The position numbers and the translations under genes were made by a program. The notes under the pieces were generated by a model, which was not told where the DNA came from, made no database searches, and saw nothing but the letters and a program-made list of their open reading frames with translations. From NCBI GenBank assembly GCA_049609065.1, contig JBMYYE010000007.1, positions 1 to 41,569 of the forward strand: DNA of 41,569 bases, read 5' to 3'. This document shows, piece by piece, positions 22,987 to 31,917 of this stretch. This stretch comes from JBMYYE01 sp049609065 (GTDB lineage: Bacteria > Pseudomonadota > Alphaproteobacteria > Rhodobacterales > Rhodobacteraceae). Within the stretch, counting starts at the first letter, position 1. Every line of letters begins with the position of its first letter.

Positions 22987-24495
22987 ATGGCTCTTGCGCG
23001 GCGCAGTGGTCAGAAGTTTCAAGCCTCAATCTGGCCGGGTTTCGTGGATGCGATGACGGCATTGTTGCTGGTGCTTATGTTTGTGCTCACGATTTTTATG
23101 GTCGTGCAATTTGTGCTCAAGGAAACGATCACTGGCCAAGAAAGCGAACTTGTCGAGTTGGGGGCAGAAGTGCAATCACTGGCGGACGCGCTTGGTTTGG
23201 AACGTGGCAAAACCAAGGACCTCGAAGGGGAAGTGTCAGGACTTCAGACCGCGTTGTTTGCGGCGCAAGAGGATCTCAAATCCCAGTCCAAGCAGATCGT
23301 AGATTTTGAAGCGCAAGTTTTGGCTCTTTTGGGGACGCAACGCGAAAACCAAAAACGTATAGGGGCTTTGGAAACGGAAACGCAAACGCTCGCGGATGAA
23401 AAATCTGCGATGGAACTGGCTTTGGCAACTGCGCGTTCTGAAATCGATTCTAACGTTGAAGCTGCGCGACTTGCCGCTGCGAAACGGCAAGCTCTCGAAG
23501 CATTGATTGCGGATTTAAAAGTCAAAGGTCAGGAAAAAGAGACCGCGCTGACACAGGCGGAGCAAGAACGCTTACTTGAAGCAGAAGCGGCCAAAGCCCT
23601 TCGTGCACGTTTAAAAACCGCGGATGCGGAACTCACTGCAATGACCTTGGCTTTGGAAGAAAAGCGCGCGCAGGCCGAAGAAACCTTGACCCTTCTGGCT
23701 GCGGCACGCCTGAAGCAGCGAGAAGTAGAAGGCCAGAAACTGAGCGAAGCGGAAAAGCAAGCGGCGCTTTTGGCATTGGCGCAGGACAGTTTGAGCAAAG
23801 AAGAGGCCAAATCGGCCGAAAGCCTGCGAAAGGTTGAGGCGCTTAATGCACAGATTGCGGCACTGCGCTCACAGCTTGGCAGTTTGCAAGACATTCTCGA
23901 TGCATCACGGGCCAGCGATGCGGACGCAAATGTGCAAATAACCGCATTGGGATCCCAGTTGAATGCAGCCTTGGCTCGCGCGGCAGCCGAAGAAAAACGC
24001 CGTCGGGTCCTTGAAGAAGAGCGTGCGGAAAATTTGGAGCGCTATAAATCGGAATTTTTTGGAAAACTGCGTGATCTTTTAGGGGCGCGTGAAGGGGTGC
24101 GTGTTGTTGGGGACCGGTTTGTGTTCTCGTCTGAGGTGCTCTTTGCATCGGGCGGGGCGGAACTATCAGAAGCGGCGAAACCACAATTGTCTCGGGTTGC
24201 GCAGCTTTTGCAAGATGTCGCAGATGACATTCCAGAGGGAATTGACTGGGTCTTACGCGTGGATGGGCATACGGATAATATTGCGGTTTCGGGATATGGG
24301 AAATTCTATGATAATTGGGAATTGAGCCAAGCGCGCGCACTTTCTGTTGTGCGCTATCTGGTTGCGGTTGAGGGAATGGACCCAAGCCGCATGGCAGCGG
24401 CAGGTTTTGGGGAGTATCAACCGATTAATCGCGAAAATACGCCGCAAGCGCGGGCGCAAAATCGCCGGATTGAGCTTAAGTTTACGGAAAAATAG
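22987..24495 (+). CDS. MotB-like protein with long coiled coil and OmpA peptidoglycan-binding domain
   Basis: A 502-residue protein. One membrane helix (residues 20-45) follows the short cytoplasmic start and opens with WPGFVDAMTALLLVLMF; Asp21 sits where MotB and TolR/ExbD carry the proton-binding aspartate. Residues about 45-345 are a Glu/Ala/Gln/Lys-rich coiled coil, far longer than in MotB. The C-terminal 130 residues form an OmpA-like domain with DGHTDN, NWELSQARA, AAAGFGEYQP and RAQNRRIELK, expected to bind peptidoglycan. The gene directly follows the MotA-like gene. The layout suits an ion-driven stator or force-transmitting complex spanning the periplasm. A terminator overlaps its stop codon. 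Confidence 0.87.
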   Translation: MALARRSGQKFQASIWPGFVDAMTALLLVLMFVLTIFMVVQFVLKETITGQESELVELGAEVQSLADALGLERGKTKDLEGEVSGLQTALFAAQEDLKSQSKQIVDFEAQVLALLGTQRENQKRIGALETETQTLADEKSAMELALATARSEIDSNVEAARLAAAKRQALEALIADLKVKGQEKETALTQAEQERLLEAEAAKALRARLKTADAELTAMTLALEEKRAQAEETLTLLAAARLKQREVEGQKLSEAEKQAALLALAQDSLSKEEAKSAESLRKVEALNAQIAALRSQLGSLQDILDASRASDADANVQITALGSQLNAALARAAAEEKRRRVLEEERAENLERYKSEFFGKLRDLLGAREGVRVVGDRFVFSSEVLFASGGAELSEAAKPQLSRVAQLLQDVADDIPEGIDWVLRVDGHTDNIAVSGYGKFYDNWELSQARALSVVRYLVAVEGMDPSRMAAAGFGEYQPINRENTPQARAQNRRIELKFTEK

Positions 24496-24518
24496 CCCCG
24501 CTTGAGGCAGGGCTATTT
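24490..24518. terminator. Bidirectional terminator between MotB-like gene and clpA
   Basis: Arms AAATAGCCC (24490-24498) and GGGCTATTT (24510-24518) enclose an 11-base loop. The plus-strand stop TAG (24493-24495) lies in the left arm, and the clpA stop is at 24520. On the minus strand the stem is followed by TTTTTCC, so it serves clpA well. Confidence 0.85.
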
Positions 24519-24519
24519 C

Positions 24520-26835
24520 TTAGTCGACCGTTAGAAGCGGAGGCTTCTTTTGTGAAATGCGCGGTTTGTCGGGTTGGAGATATTGTAAGTCAATTTTCCC
24601 CTCCTTAATGCCCACTTTGACCATGCCACCTTTAGAGAGTTTCCCAAAGAGGAGTTCCTCCGCGAGAGGTTTTTTGATGTATTCTTGGATCACACGGCCA
24701 AGGGGACGTGCACCCATTTTGTCGTCATAGCCTTTGTCAGCGAGCCACGCGGCCGCGGCACGGGTCAATTCGATCGTGACGTTTCGGTCAAGAAGTTGGT
24801 TTTCAAGTTGTAGAACAAATTTTTCGACAACTTTCAAAATAACGTCTTTGCCCAATGGCGCAAAATTGATGACCGCATCAAGGCGGTTTCGGAATTCAGG
24901 TGTGAAGGTCCGCTCAATGGCTGCAGTGTCTTCGCCTTCGCGGCGTTCACGCCCAAAGCCGACGGCTTCTTTGGCTTGCTCGCTGGCCCCTGCGTTGGAT
25001 GTCATAATCAAAACAACATTGCGAAAATCAACGGTGCGCCCGTTGTGATCCGTCAGGCGGCCGTTATCCATCACTTGGAGGAGGATATTGAACACATCTT
25101 GGTGCGCTTTTTCGATCTCATCGAGCAAAAGGACACAGTGGGGATGTTGATCAACACTATCGGTGAGAAGCCCACCTTGATCAAAGCCAACATAACCCGG
25201 AGGGGCCCCAATGAGGCGCGACACCGCGTGCTTTTCCATATATTCGGACATGTCAAAGCGTAGAAGTTCAACGCCAAGCGTATCAGCGAGCTGCTTTGCC
25301 ACTTCGGTTTTCCCGACGCCTGTGGGGCCTGCAAAGAGGTAGTTACCAACAGGTTTTTCCGGCTCACGTAGACCCGCACGAGAGAGTTTTACCGCCGAAG
25401 ATAGGGCCTCGATTGCGGTGTCTTGGCCAAAGACGACACGTTTGAGGGATGTGTCTAAATCTTTGAGGACAGTTGCATCATCCTTTGAAACGTTTTTGGC
25501 CGGTATGCGCGCGATTTTTGCGACGATGGCCTCGATTTCTTTTGTGCCGATGGTTTTGCGTTTCTTCGTTCCGGTGAGGAGGTGCTGGGCCGCGCCTGCT
25601 TCGTCAATGACGTCAATGGCTTTGTCGGGGAGCTTGCGATCAGACATATAGCGCGATGACAATTCGACAGCCGTTTTGATGGCATCCATTGTGTAGCGAA
25701 TATTGTGATGTTCCTCAAAATATGGCTTGAGGCCTTTTAGGATCTTGATGCTGTCTTCGACCGATGGTTCGTTCACATCAATTTTTTGGAACCGGCGGCT
25801 AAGGGCGCGGTCCTTTTCGAAATGCTGACGATATTCTTTATAAGTGGTGGATCCCATACAACGGAGCTTCCCGCCTTGAAGCGCAGGCTTCAGAAGGTTT
25901 GAGGCATCCATCGCGCCGCCAGAAGTTGATCCAGCGCCGATGACCGTATGGATTTCGTCAATGAACAAAACTACATCGGGATGTTCTTCGAGTTCTTTCA
26001 TCACGGATTTTAGGCGCTCTTCGAAGTCACCGCGATAGCGTGTCCCCGCAAGGAGCGCGCCCATATCAAGGGAATAGATCGTCGTTTTTGATAGGATTTC
26101 AGGTATTTCACCCGATATGATTTTGCGAGCCAAACCTTCGGCGATGGCTGTTTTACCAACGCCTGGATCCCCCACGAGAAGCGGATTGTTTTTCCGGCGG
26201 CGGCACAAGATTTGCACGCAGCGTTCCACCTCATGCATGCGCCCGATGAGAGGATCTACATCCCCGTCTTGGGCTTTGGCATTGAGATCAACGCAATATT
26301 TTGCGAGCGCTTTTTCCTCTTTGGGATCGCCCGGGGTCACCTCAGCTTCGAGATCATCAATACCTTCTGGTTGACGCATTTCATCGAAGCTCGGGTTTTT
26401 AGCAACACCATGGGCGATGTAATTCACCGCATCGTAGCGGGTCATATCGTGTTCTTGCAGCATGAAGGCGGCATTCGAATCACGTTCGGCAAAAATCGCA
26501 ACGAGGACATTGGCGCCAGTTACTTCCGCTCGCCCTGAGGATTGCACGTGGATGGCTGCGCGTTGGATGACACGTTGGAAGGCGGCTGTTGGGACTGCTT
26601 CTGAGCCTTCGATATCGGTGACGAGGTTGATAAGATCGTCTTTGATATAGGTCTCAAGCTCTTTTTTCAAAAGAGCCATATCCACATCACAGGCTTGGAA
26701 CACTTGCATTGCATCGGGTTCATCCAAAAGCGCGAGCAAAAGATGTTCCAATGTCGCGAATTCATGCGAAAGCTCATTTGCATGGGCCAGCGCGGAATGG
26801 ATGGTGTGTTCCAAAGTGTTCGAAAATGAAGGCAC
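24520..26835 (-). CDS. clpA: ATP-dependent Clp protease ATP-binding subunit ClpA
   Basis: AAA+ unfoldase of 771 residues that feeds substrates to ClpP. The N-terminal Clp repeat domain (about 1-145) begins MPSFSNTLEHTIHSALAHANE, followed by AAA module 1 with Walker A GDPGVGKT (near 222) and Walker B VVLFIDEIHTV, and AAA module 2 with Walker A GPTGVGKT (near 502) and VLLLDEIEKAHQDVFN. ClpP-binding loop IGL-type sequence appears as IGT/MGA variants rather than clear IGL, so direct ClpP contact cannot be read with certainty. No middle coiled-coil domain is present, distinguishing it from ClpB. clpS is not found in the 152 bases upstream, where another gene follows. Start ATG 26835. Confidence 0.97.
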   Translation of the reverse strand: MPSFSNTLEHTIHSALAHANELSHEFATLEHLLLALLDEPDAMQVFQACDVDMALLKKELETYIKDDLINLVTDIEGSEAVPTAAFQRVIQRAAIHVQSSGRAEVTGANVLVAIFAERDSNAAFMLQEHDMTRYDAVNYIAHGVAKNPSFDEMRQPEGIDDLEAEVTPGDPKEEKALAKYCVDLNAKAQDGDVDPLIGRMHEVERCVQILCRRRKNNPLLVGDPGVGKTAIAEGLARKIISGEIPEILSKTTIYSLDMGALLAGTRYRGDFEERLKSVMKELEEHPDVVLFIDEIHTVIGAGSTSGGAMDASNLLKPALQGGKLRCMGSTTYKEYRQHFEKDRALSRRFQKIDVNEPSVEDSIKILKGLKPYFEEHHNIRYTMDAIKTAVELSSRYMSDRKLPDKAIDVIDEAGAAQHLLTGTKKRKTIGTKEIEAIVAKIARIPAKNVSKDDATVLKDLDTSLKRVVFGQDTAIEALSSAVKLSRAGLREPEKPVGNYLFAGPTGVGKTEVAKQLADTLGVELLRFDMSEYMEKHAVSRLIGAPPGYVGFDQGGLLTDSVDQHPHCVLLLDEIEKAHQDVFNILLQVMDNGRLTDHNGRTVDFRNVVLIMTSNAGASEQAKEAVGFGRERREGEDTAAIERTFTPEFRNRLDAVINFAPLGKDVILKVVEKFVLQLENQLLDRNVTIELTRAAAAWLADKGYDDKMGARPLGRVIQEYIKKPLAEELLFGKLSKGGMVKVGIKEGKIDLQYLQPDKPRISQKKPPLLTVD

Positions 26836-26987
26836 GATATCTGTCCTATATTAGGTTGTCCTCAAAGGCGTGAATTCCTTTTAAAGCATCTTTCTTAAAG
26901 TTCGGTGTTCCTCGCAGAAGTTCAAGGCGATTTTCGGTTCTTTTGTGTGAAAACGGTGGAAAACTGCTCGAAATAGGTGAATTTCAT

Positions 26988-27755
26988 TCAAAAATTGTCT
27001 TTTCGGGCGCGCAGTTCGGCGAAAACGGCCGCGTCGGGGGCCTCAGCCATGCCGAGTCTGCGTTTGAAATCCGCATCCTTGGCCCGCAAAAACGGATTGG
27101 TTTGCAGCTCAAACGATAAAAGAGCGGGATTGGTGGGGATGTCTTTGGCCCGCATCGCGTCAATTTCTTGGGCGCGGCGCAAAAGCACGGGATTGTCCCC
27201 ATCCACAGAAAGCGCAAAAGCGGTGTTGGCTTGCGTGTATTCGTGGCCCCCATAGATGAGAGTATCTGAAGGCAGGGTCATCAGGGTTTCAAGGCTGGCC
27301 CACATTTGATCAGGCGTGCCCTCAAACAGGCGACCACAGCCCATCACCATTAAGCTATCGGCGCTAAAGAGCGCGTTAAATTCTGGAATGTAGTAGGCGA
27401 TGTGGCCGATGGTGTGGCCGGGCACATCAATGATGTCGATCTGTAGGCCTTTGATGTCCACGCTGCCACCGGCATTCACTGCAAGGTCAAGGGCGGGCAG
27501 GCGGTGTTCATCCGCTTTGGCACCCACAAGGATTGGGCTGTGATGTTTTTGGAGCTGCGCAAGCCCATCCACGTGATCCCAGTGGTGATGCGTGATCAAG
27601 ACATAATCAAGGGTCCAGCCTTCGGCCGTGAGTGCGGCTTCGATGGGGGTGGCGTCCGGAGCATCGACAAGAAGGGTCGTATTCGTATCCTCCTTATGGA
27701 TGAGATAGGCATAGTTGTCGTCCAAACAGGGGATCGTGAGAATGCGGTCAGCCAT
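26988..27755 (-). CDS. gloB: Hydroxyacylglutathione hydrolase (glyoxalase II)
   Basis: Metallo-beta-lactamase-fold hydrolase of 255 residues that cleaves S-D-lactoylglutathione to D-lactate and glutathione, the second step of methylglyoxal detoxification. The binuclear metal motif THHHWDHVDG (His56, His58, Asp60, His61) is intact, followed by VPGHTIGHIAYY, FSADSLMVMGCGRLFEG and YGGHEYTQAN. The C-terminal HAGH-type domain ends FKRRLGMAEAPDAAVFAELRARKDNF-like. ATG 27755 has AAGGAT upstream. It diverges from the methyltransferase gene across 137 bases and is followed by clpA on the same strand, 152 bases on. Confidence 0.95.
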   Translation of the reverse strand: MADRILTIPCLDDNYAYLIHKEDTNTTLLVDAPDATPIEAALTAEGWTLDYVLITHHHWDHVDGLAQLQKHHSPILVGAKADEHRLPALDLAVNAGGSVDIKGLQIDIIDVPGHTIGHIAYYIPEFNALFSADSLMVMGCGRLFEGTPDQMWASLETLMTLPSDTLIYGGHEYTQANTAFALSVDGDNPVLLRRAQEIDAMRAKDIPTNPALLSFELQTNPFLRAKDADFKRRLGMAEAPDAAVFAELRARKDNF

Positions 27756-27892
27756 AGCGGGATCCTTTTCAGGTCAGTTTAAAGAAAGAGTGAGGCGGTT
27801 CTTTGTAAATGTCCAGATCTGATAGCTCTTGTCAGACCTAAGGTTTTTCATGTTAGGTATGAAATAGACCTCACCAAAAGGCAGCGGACGAC

Positions 27893-28639
27893 ATGCATTT
27901 GGATGCGACGGATTTACGACGTTTTTATTACCGGTCGGCCTTGGGGCGCGCGGCGCAAAAGGCGATTCGTGATCAAGTGCGCGTTCTGTGGCCTGATACC
28001 AAAGGTCAAACCGTGGCAGGCTTTGGATTTGCTGTGCCGCTTTTGCGGCCGTTTCTTGGCGAAGCGCGCCGTGTGGTTGGCTTGATGCCTGGACCACAAG
28101 GCGTCATGGCGTGGCCCGCAGGGGAACCCAATTTATCGGTGCTGTGTCATGAAACCATTTGGCCCATAGACACAGGGAGTGTTGATCGTCTTGTGCTGTT
28201 GCATGGGTTGGAAACCTCAGAACGGCCGCGTGATTTGCTCGATGAATGTTTTCGGGTGTTGGGGCCTGGGGGACGTGCGCTTTTCATTGTGCCAAACCGT
28301 GCGGGGCTTTGGTCGCGGGGGGATGCCACGCCGTTTGGCTTTGGGCGTCCTTACTCTTTGGGCCAGCTTGAAAATCAGCTCAAAACGGCGGGGTTTGTAC
28401 CAGATAGTCACCGTGCTGCGCTGTTTATGCCTCCGTCACAAAAACGGTTTTGGTTGAAAACGCAACCTGCGTGGGAACGGATTGGGCGCAGTGTGTCGAT
28501 TTATTGGGCGGGTGGTGTTTTGATGGTGGAAGCCACGAAACAGGTCTACGCCCCGAGCCAAGGCGGATCTGCGGTTTCGGTGAAAAACCCACTCAAAATC
28601 CTAGAGGGAATCGCGCAGCCCGAGGTAAAGCCAATTTAG
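27893..28639 (+). CDS. Class I SAM-dependent methyltransferase
   Basis: A 248-residue protein with a Methyltransf_11-like core. The first half holds a glycine-containing GFGFAVPLLRPFLGEA-type SAM loop, an acidic/hydrophobic segment PIDTGSVDRLVLLHGLE, and LLDECFRVLGPGGRALFIVPNR, the typical post-motif strand and loop of methyltransferases. The substrate is unknown. The divergent neighbour is gloB, an arrangement that may be conserved in relatives. The canonical GxGxG reads less perfectly than usual (AGFGFAVP), so SAM binding should be considered likely rather than proven. Confidence 0.82.
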   Translation: MHLDATDLRRFYYRSALGRAAQKAIRDQVRVLWPDTKGQTVAGFGFAVPLLRPFLGEARRVVGLMPGPQGVMAWPAGEPNLSVLCHETIWPIDTGSVDRLVLLHGLETSERPRDLLDECFRVLGPGGRALFIVPNRAGLWSRGDATPFGFGRPYSLGQLENQLKTAGFVPDSHRAALFMPPSQKRFWLKTQPAWERIGRSVSIYWAGGVLMVEATKQVYAPSQGGSAVSVKNPLKILEGIAQPEVKPI

Positions 28640-28905
28640 CCGTTTGCGGTGGAATATGTGCGGAGCGTTCGAAACATTCTTGTCACGTTAGCGCTAAATG
28701 TGGGGCGTAATGACGCAGAGAAGTGAAATCAATTAATTTTTTTGGCGCGACTTGCCGTGTTTTCCCCTCAAGACTGTTGCGAGCAATGGGTGCGTCTGTT
28801 ACATCGGGCGCGATTTAGTGCGTAATCTATCGGGTTGCGTATGTGTGAAGAGCGCCTCGCGGGAACCATTGGTTTCCAACGGGCCCAGACATCGGAAGGG
28901 TGGAC
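28640..28905 (+). promoter_or_regulatory. Upstream region of the atp operon
   Basis: A 266-base gap without a supportable gene. It contains the 10-base palindrome TTAGCGCTAA (28688-28697) and an A/T-rich patch (28729-28742). The operon promoter must lie here, but no convincing -35/-10 pair was found. GGAAGGG at 28894-28900 is the atpH ribosome binding site. Confidence 0.5.
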
Positions 28906-29466
28906 GTGTCCGAACCAGCTTCGATTTCAACAGGCATAGCGGAACGCTATGCAACAGCCATTTTCGAATTGGCTATCGACGGCAAGAACCTAAAGGCTGT
29001 TGAGGGTGACATTGACGCCCTTGATGCTGCTCTTGCTGAAAGCAACGATCTTGCAACATTGATTGCGTCGCCTGTTTATACGCGGGACGAACAATCAAAC
29101 GCCATTCAGGCGGTTGCTAAGAAAATGAAATTATCACCGATTATGTCGAATGCTTTGGGTCTTATGGCCACGAAGCGTCGTCTTTTTGTGTTGCCACATC
29201 TTGTGACGGCACTCCGAGGGTTAATCTCTGAGGAAAAAGGCGAAGTGATTGCTGATGTGGTTTCCGCAAAAGCATTAACTAAGACACAATCAGATAAGCT
29301 TGCCAAAACGCTTAAAGCGCAGATTGGCAAGGATGTGAAAATGAATACGGCTGTTGATGAAGATCTCATCGGCGGTCTTATTATTAAGGTGGGCTCGAAG
29401 ATGATTGATACGTCAATCAAATCCAAGCTCGGTAACCTCCAGAACGCAATGAAAGAGGTCGGATAA
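28906..29466 (+). CDS. atpH: F1F0 ATP synthase subunit delta
   Basis: OSCP/delta subunit linking F1 to the peripheral stalk of F0. The 186-residue length is normal. The N-terminal six-helix domain begins SEPASISTGIAERYATAIFELA, and the C-terminal portion ends with IGGLIIKVGSKMIDTSIKSKLGNLQ, the characteristic delta signature. GTG 28906 is chosen over GTG 28900 since GGAAGGG ends five bases upstream and the family N-terminus is (M)SEPASIS. First gene of atpHAGDC; the F0 genes are not in this window, consistent with the split F1/F0 operons of Rhodobacteraceae. atpA begins immediately after the stop. Confidence 0.97.
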   Translation: MSEPASISTGIAERYATAIFELAIDGKNLKAVEGDIDALDAALAESNDLATLIASPVYTRDEQSNAIQAVAKKMKLSPIMSNALGLMATKRRLFVLPHLVTALRGLISEEKGEVIADVVSAKALTKTQSDKLAKTLKAQIGKDVKMNTAVDEDLIGGLIIKVGSKMIDTSIKSKLGNLQNAMKEVG

Positions 29467-31005
29467 ATGGGAATCCAAGCAGCCGAAATTTCTGCGATCC
29501 TTAAGGACCAGATTAAAAGCTTTGGCCAAGAAGCTGAAGTGACCGAGGTTGGTCGCGTACTTTCCGTCGGTGACGGGATCGCGCGTGTGCACGGTCTAGA
29601 TAACATTCAAGCAGGTGAAATGGTTGAGTTTCCTGGCGGTATCCGCGGGATGGCTTTGAACCTCGAAGCAGACAACGTTGGTGTTGTTATCTTCGGGTCT
29701 GACCGTGACATTAAAGAAGGCGACACAGTGAAGCGTACAAACGCGATTGTGGATGTTCCTTCTGGCGACGCGCTTTTGGGTCGCGTTGTTGATGGTCTTG
29801 GTAATCCATTGGACGGCAAAGGTCCGATCAAAACCAAAGAACGCCGCATTGCAGACAGCAAAGCACCAGGCATCATTCCACGTAAATCCGTGCATGAGCC
29901 AATGGCGACTGGCCTCAAATCTGTTGACGCGATGATCCCGATTGGCCGTGGCCAACGCGAATTGATCATTGGTGACCGCCAAACTGGTAAAACAGCTGTG
30001 GCACTCGACGCGATCTTGAACCAAAAATCTTACAACGAAGCCGCTGGCGACGATGAAAGCAAGAAACTTTACTGTGTATATGTAGCGGTTGGCCAGAAGC
30101 GTTCAACAGTTGCACAGCTCGTGAAGAAGCTCGAAGAATCCGGCGCGATTGAATATTCAATCGTTGTGGCTGCGACGGCGTCTGATCCTGCACCTATGCA
30201 GTTCTTGGCTCCATATGCGGCGACTGCGATGGCGGAACATTTCCGCGACAACGGCCGTCACGCACTTATCATCTATGATGATTTGTCAAAACAAGCCGTG
30301 TCTTATCGTCAGATGTCACTTCTTCTTCGTCGTCCTCCTGGACGTGAAGCCTATCCTGGTGACGTTTTCTATCTTCACTCTCGTCTTCTTGAGCGTTCAT
30401 CAAAACTGAACGAAGATAACGGCTCTGGTTCATTGACGGCGTTGCCGATCATTGAAACACAAGGCGGCGACGTTTCTGCGTTTATTCCGACAAACGTGAT
30501 TTCCATCACCGACGGTCAGATCTTCTTGGAAACTGAATTGTTCTACCAAGGTATCCGTCCAGCTGTGAACACAGGTTTGTCCGTGTCTCGTGTTGGGTCT
30601 TCTGCGCAAACCAAAGCGATGTCTTCTGTTGCTGGTCCGGTGAAACTTTCACTTGCTCAGTACCGTGAGATGGCGGCGTTTGCTCAGTTCGGTTCCGATC
30701 TCGATGCATCCACGCAGCAGCTTTTGAGCCGTGGCGCGCGTTTGACTGAACTTATGAAGCAAGCTCAGTACTCACCGCTCACCAATGCTGAAATCGTATG
30801 TGTGATTTACGCAGGCACCAACGGTTACCTCGACACTGTCGACGTAAAAGAAGTTGGCCGCTTTGAGGCAGGTCTTTTGAACCACCTCCGCCAAAATCAC
30901 GCTGCTCTTCTCCAAGATATCACTGACAATGACCGTAAGGTTAAAGGTGAGCTTGAAGACAGCATCAAAGCCGCGCTCGACGCATTCGCAGCGGATTTCT
31001 CGTAA
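29467..31005 (+). CDS. atpA: F1F0 ATP synthase subunit alpha
   Basis: Regulatory, nucleotide-binding alpha subunit of F1, 512 residues. It begins MGIQAAEISAILKDQIKSFG and has Walker A GDRQTGKT (near 169-176), the LIIYDDLSKQAVSYRQMSLLLRRPPGREAYPGD block and the arginine finger region SVSRVGSSAQ. The ATG follows the atpH stop with no gap. Codon use is strongly biased, as in the other F1 genes, which fits high expression. All catalytic and structural motifs expected for an active alpha subunit are visible. Confidence 0.99.
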   Translation: MGIQAAEISAILKDQIKSFGQEAEVTEVGRVLSVGDGIARVHGLDNIQAGEMVEFPGGIRGMALNLEADNVGVVIFGSDRDIKEGDTVKRTNAIVDVPSGDALLGRVVDGLGNPLDGKGPIKTKERRIADSKAPGIIPRKSVHEPMATGLKSVDAMIPIGRGQRELIIGDRQTGKTAVALDAILNQKSYNEAAGDDESKKLYCVYVAVGQKRSTVAQLVKKLEESGAIEYSIVVAATASDPAPMQFLAPYAATAMAEHFRDNGRHALIIYDDLSKQAVSYRQMSLLLRRPPGREAYPGDVFYLHSRLLERSSKLNEDNGSGSLTALPIIETQGGDVSAFIPTNVISITDGQIFLETELFYQGIRPAVNTGLSVSRVGSSAQTKAMSSVAGPVKLSLAQYREMAAFAQFGSDLDASTQQLLSRGARLTELMKQAQYSPLTNAEIVCVIYAGTNGYLDTVDVKEVGRFEAGLLNHLRQNHAALLQDITDNDRKVKGELEDSIKAALDAFAADFS

Positions 31006-31024
31006 GGACCGATAAGGGGCGACT

Positions 31025-31903
31025 ATGCCAAATCTTAAGGACCTAAAAAATCGGATCGAGAGTGTTAAAAACACTCGTAAGATCACTAAGGCCATGCAGA
31101 TGGTCGCGGCGGCTAAGCTCCGTCGCGCCCAAGACTCTGCTGAAGCCGCGCGTCCCTATGCCAGCCGCATGAGCGCTGTCATGGGGTCTCTCGCGGGATC
31201 AGTAGGTGGCTCAGATAGTGCACCGCGTTTGTTGGCTGGCACGGGTGCTGATCAAATCCATCTTTTGGTGGTGATGACAGCAGAACGTGGGCTTTGCGGT
31301 GGCTTTAACTCGTCAATTGTGAAAAAGGCGCGTCAGTCTGCGCTTGAACTTCAAGCGGCTGGCAAAACAGTGAAAATTCTCACTGTTGGTAAAAAAGGCC
31401 GTGAGCAATTGAAGCGTGAATTTGGCGTACTCATGATCGACCATGTTGACCTCACTGAGGTTAAAAATGTTGGTTATGTGAACGCTCAAACTGTGGCGAA
31501 CGATATTCTTGCACGCTTTGATGCAGATGAGTTTGACGTTGCAACACTCTTCTACGCCCGCTTTGAAAGTGTGATCGCGCAGGTGCCAGTGGCCCAGCAG
31601 ATCATTCCAGCAAGCTACGACGCAGAAGGTGATGACGCATCCGCCAGCACGCTTTATGATTACGAACCGTCAGAAGAAGGCATCCTCGCCGACCTTCTGC
31701 CACGGGGTTTGACCACGCAGGTTTTCACAGCTTTGCTTGAAAACGCAGCGTCTGAGCAAGGTGCTCGGATGTCCGCGATGGACAACGCCACACGTAACGC
31801 AGGCGAAATGATCGACAAATTGACAATTGAGTTTAACCGCTCACGTCAAGCAGTGATCACGAACGAGCTTATTGAAATTATTTCGGGCGCTGAAGCGCTC
31901 TAA
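31025..31903 (+). CDS. atpG: F1F0 ATP synthase subunit gamma
   Basis: Central rotor shaft of F1, 292 residues. The N-terminal helix PNLKDLKNRIESVKNTRKIT and KAMQMVAAAKLRRAQ, the VMTAERGLCGGFNSSIVKKA core and the C-terminal helix ending RQAVITNELIEIISGAEAL are family signatures. It lies 19 bases after atpA and 14 bases before atpD, with AAGGGG and ACCGGAGA-like ribosome binding sites respectively. Nothing unusual was seen in the sequence. Confidence 0.98.
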   Translation: MPNLKDLKNRIESVKNTRKITKAMQMVAAAKLRRAQDSAEAARPYASRMSAVMGSLAGSVGGSDSAPRLLAGTGADQIHLLVVMTAERGLCGGFNSSIVKKARQSALELQAAGKTVKILTVGKKGREQLKREFGVLMIDHVDLTEVKNVGYVNAQTVANDILARFDADEFDVATLFYARFESVIAQVPVAQQIIPASYDAEGDDASASTLYDYEPSEEGILADLLPRGLTTQVFTALLENAASEQGARMSAMDNATRNAGEMIDKLTIEFNRSRQAVITNELIEIISGAEAL

Positions 31904-31917
31904 ACCGGAGAAACAAC

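Noticed and set aside
21818..24495. Reading the MotA/MotB-like pair as a Zorya phage-defence system
   Set aside because: ZorA and ZorB analogues are suggested, but no ZorC, ZorD or ZorE-like gene or other defence gene is nearby, and the neighbours are housekeeping genes.
26836..26987. Heat-shock (sigma32-type) promoter for clpA
   Set aside because: A CTTGAA-like -35 exists on the minus strand, but no CCCCAT-like -10 at proper spacing was found.
28688..28697. TTAGCGCTAA palindrome upstream of atpH as a LacI-type operator
   Set aside because: A 10-base palindrome is expected by chance about once per kilobase, and no sugar gene is nearby.
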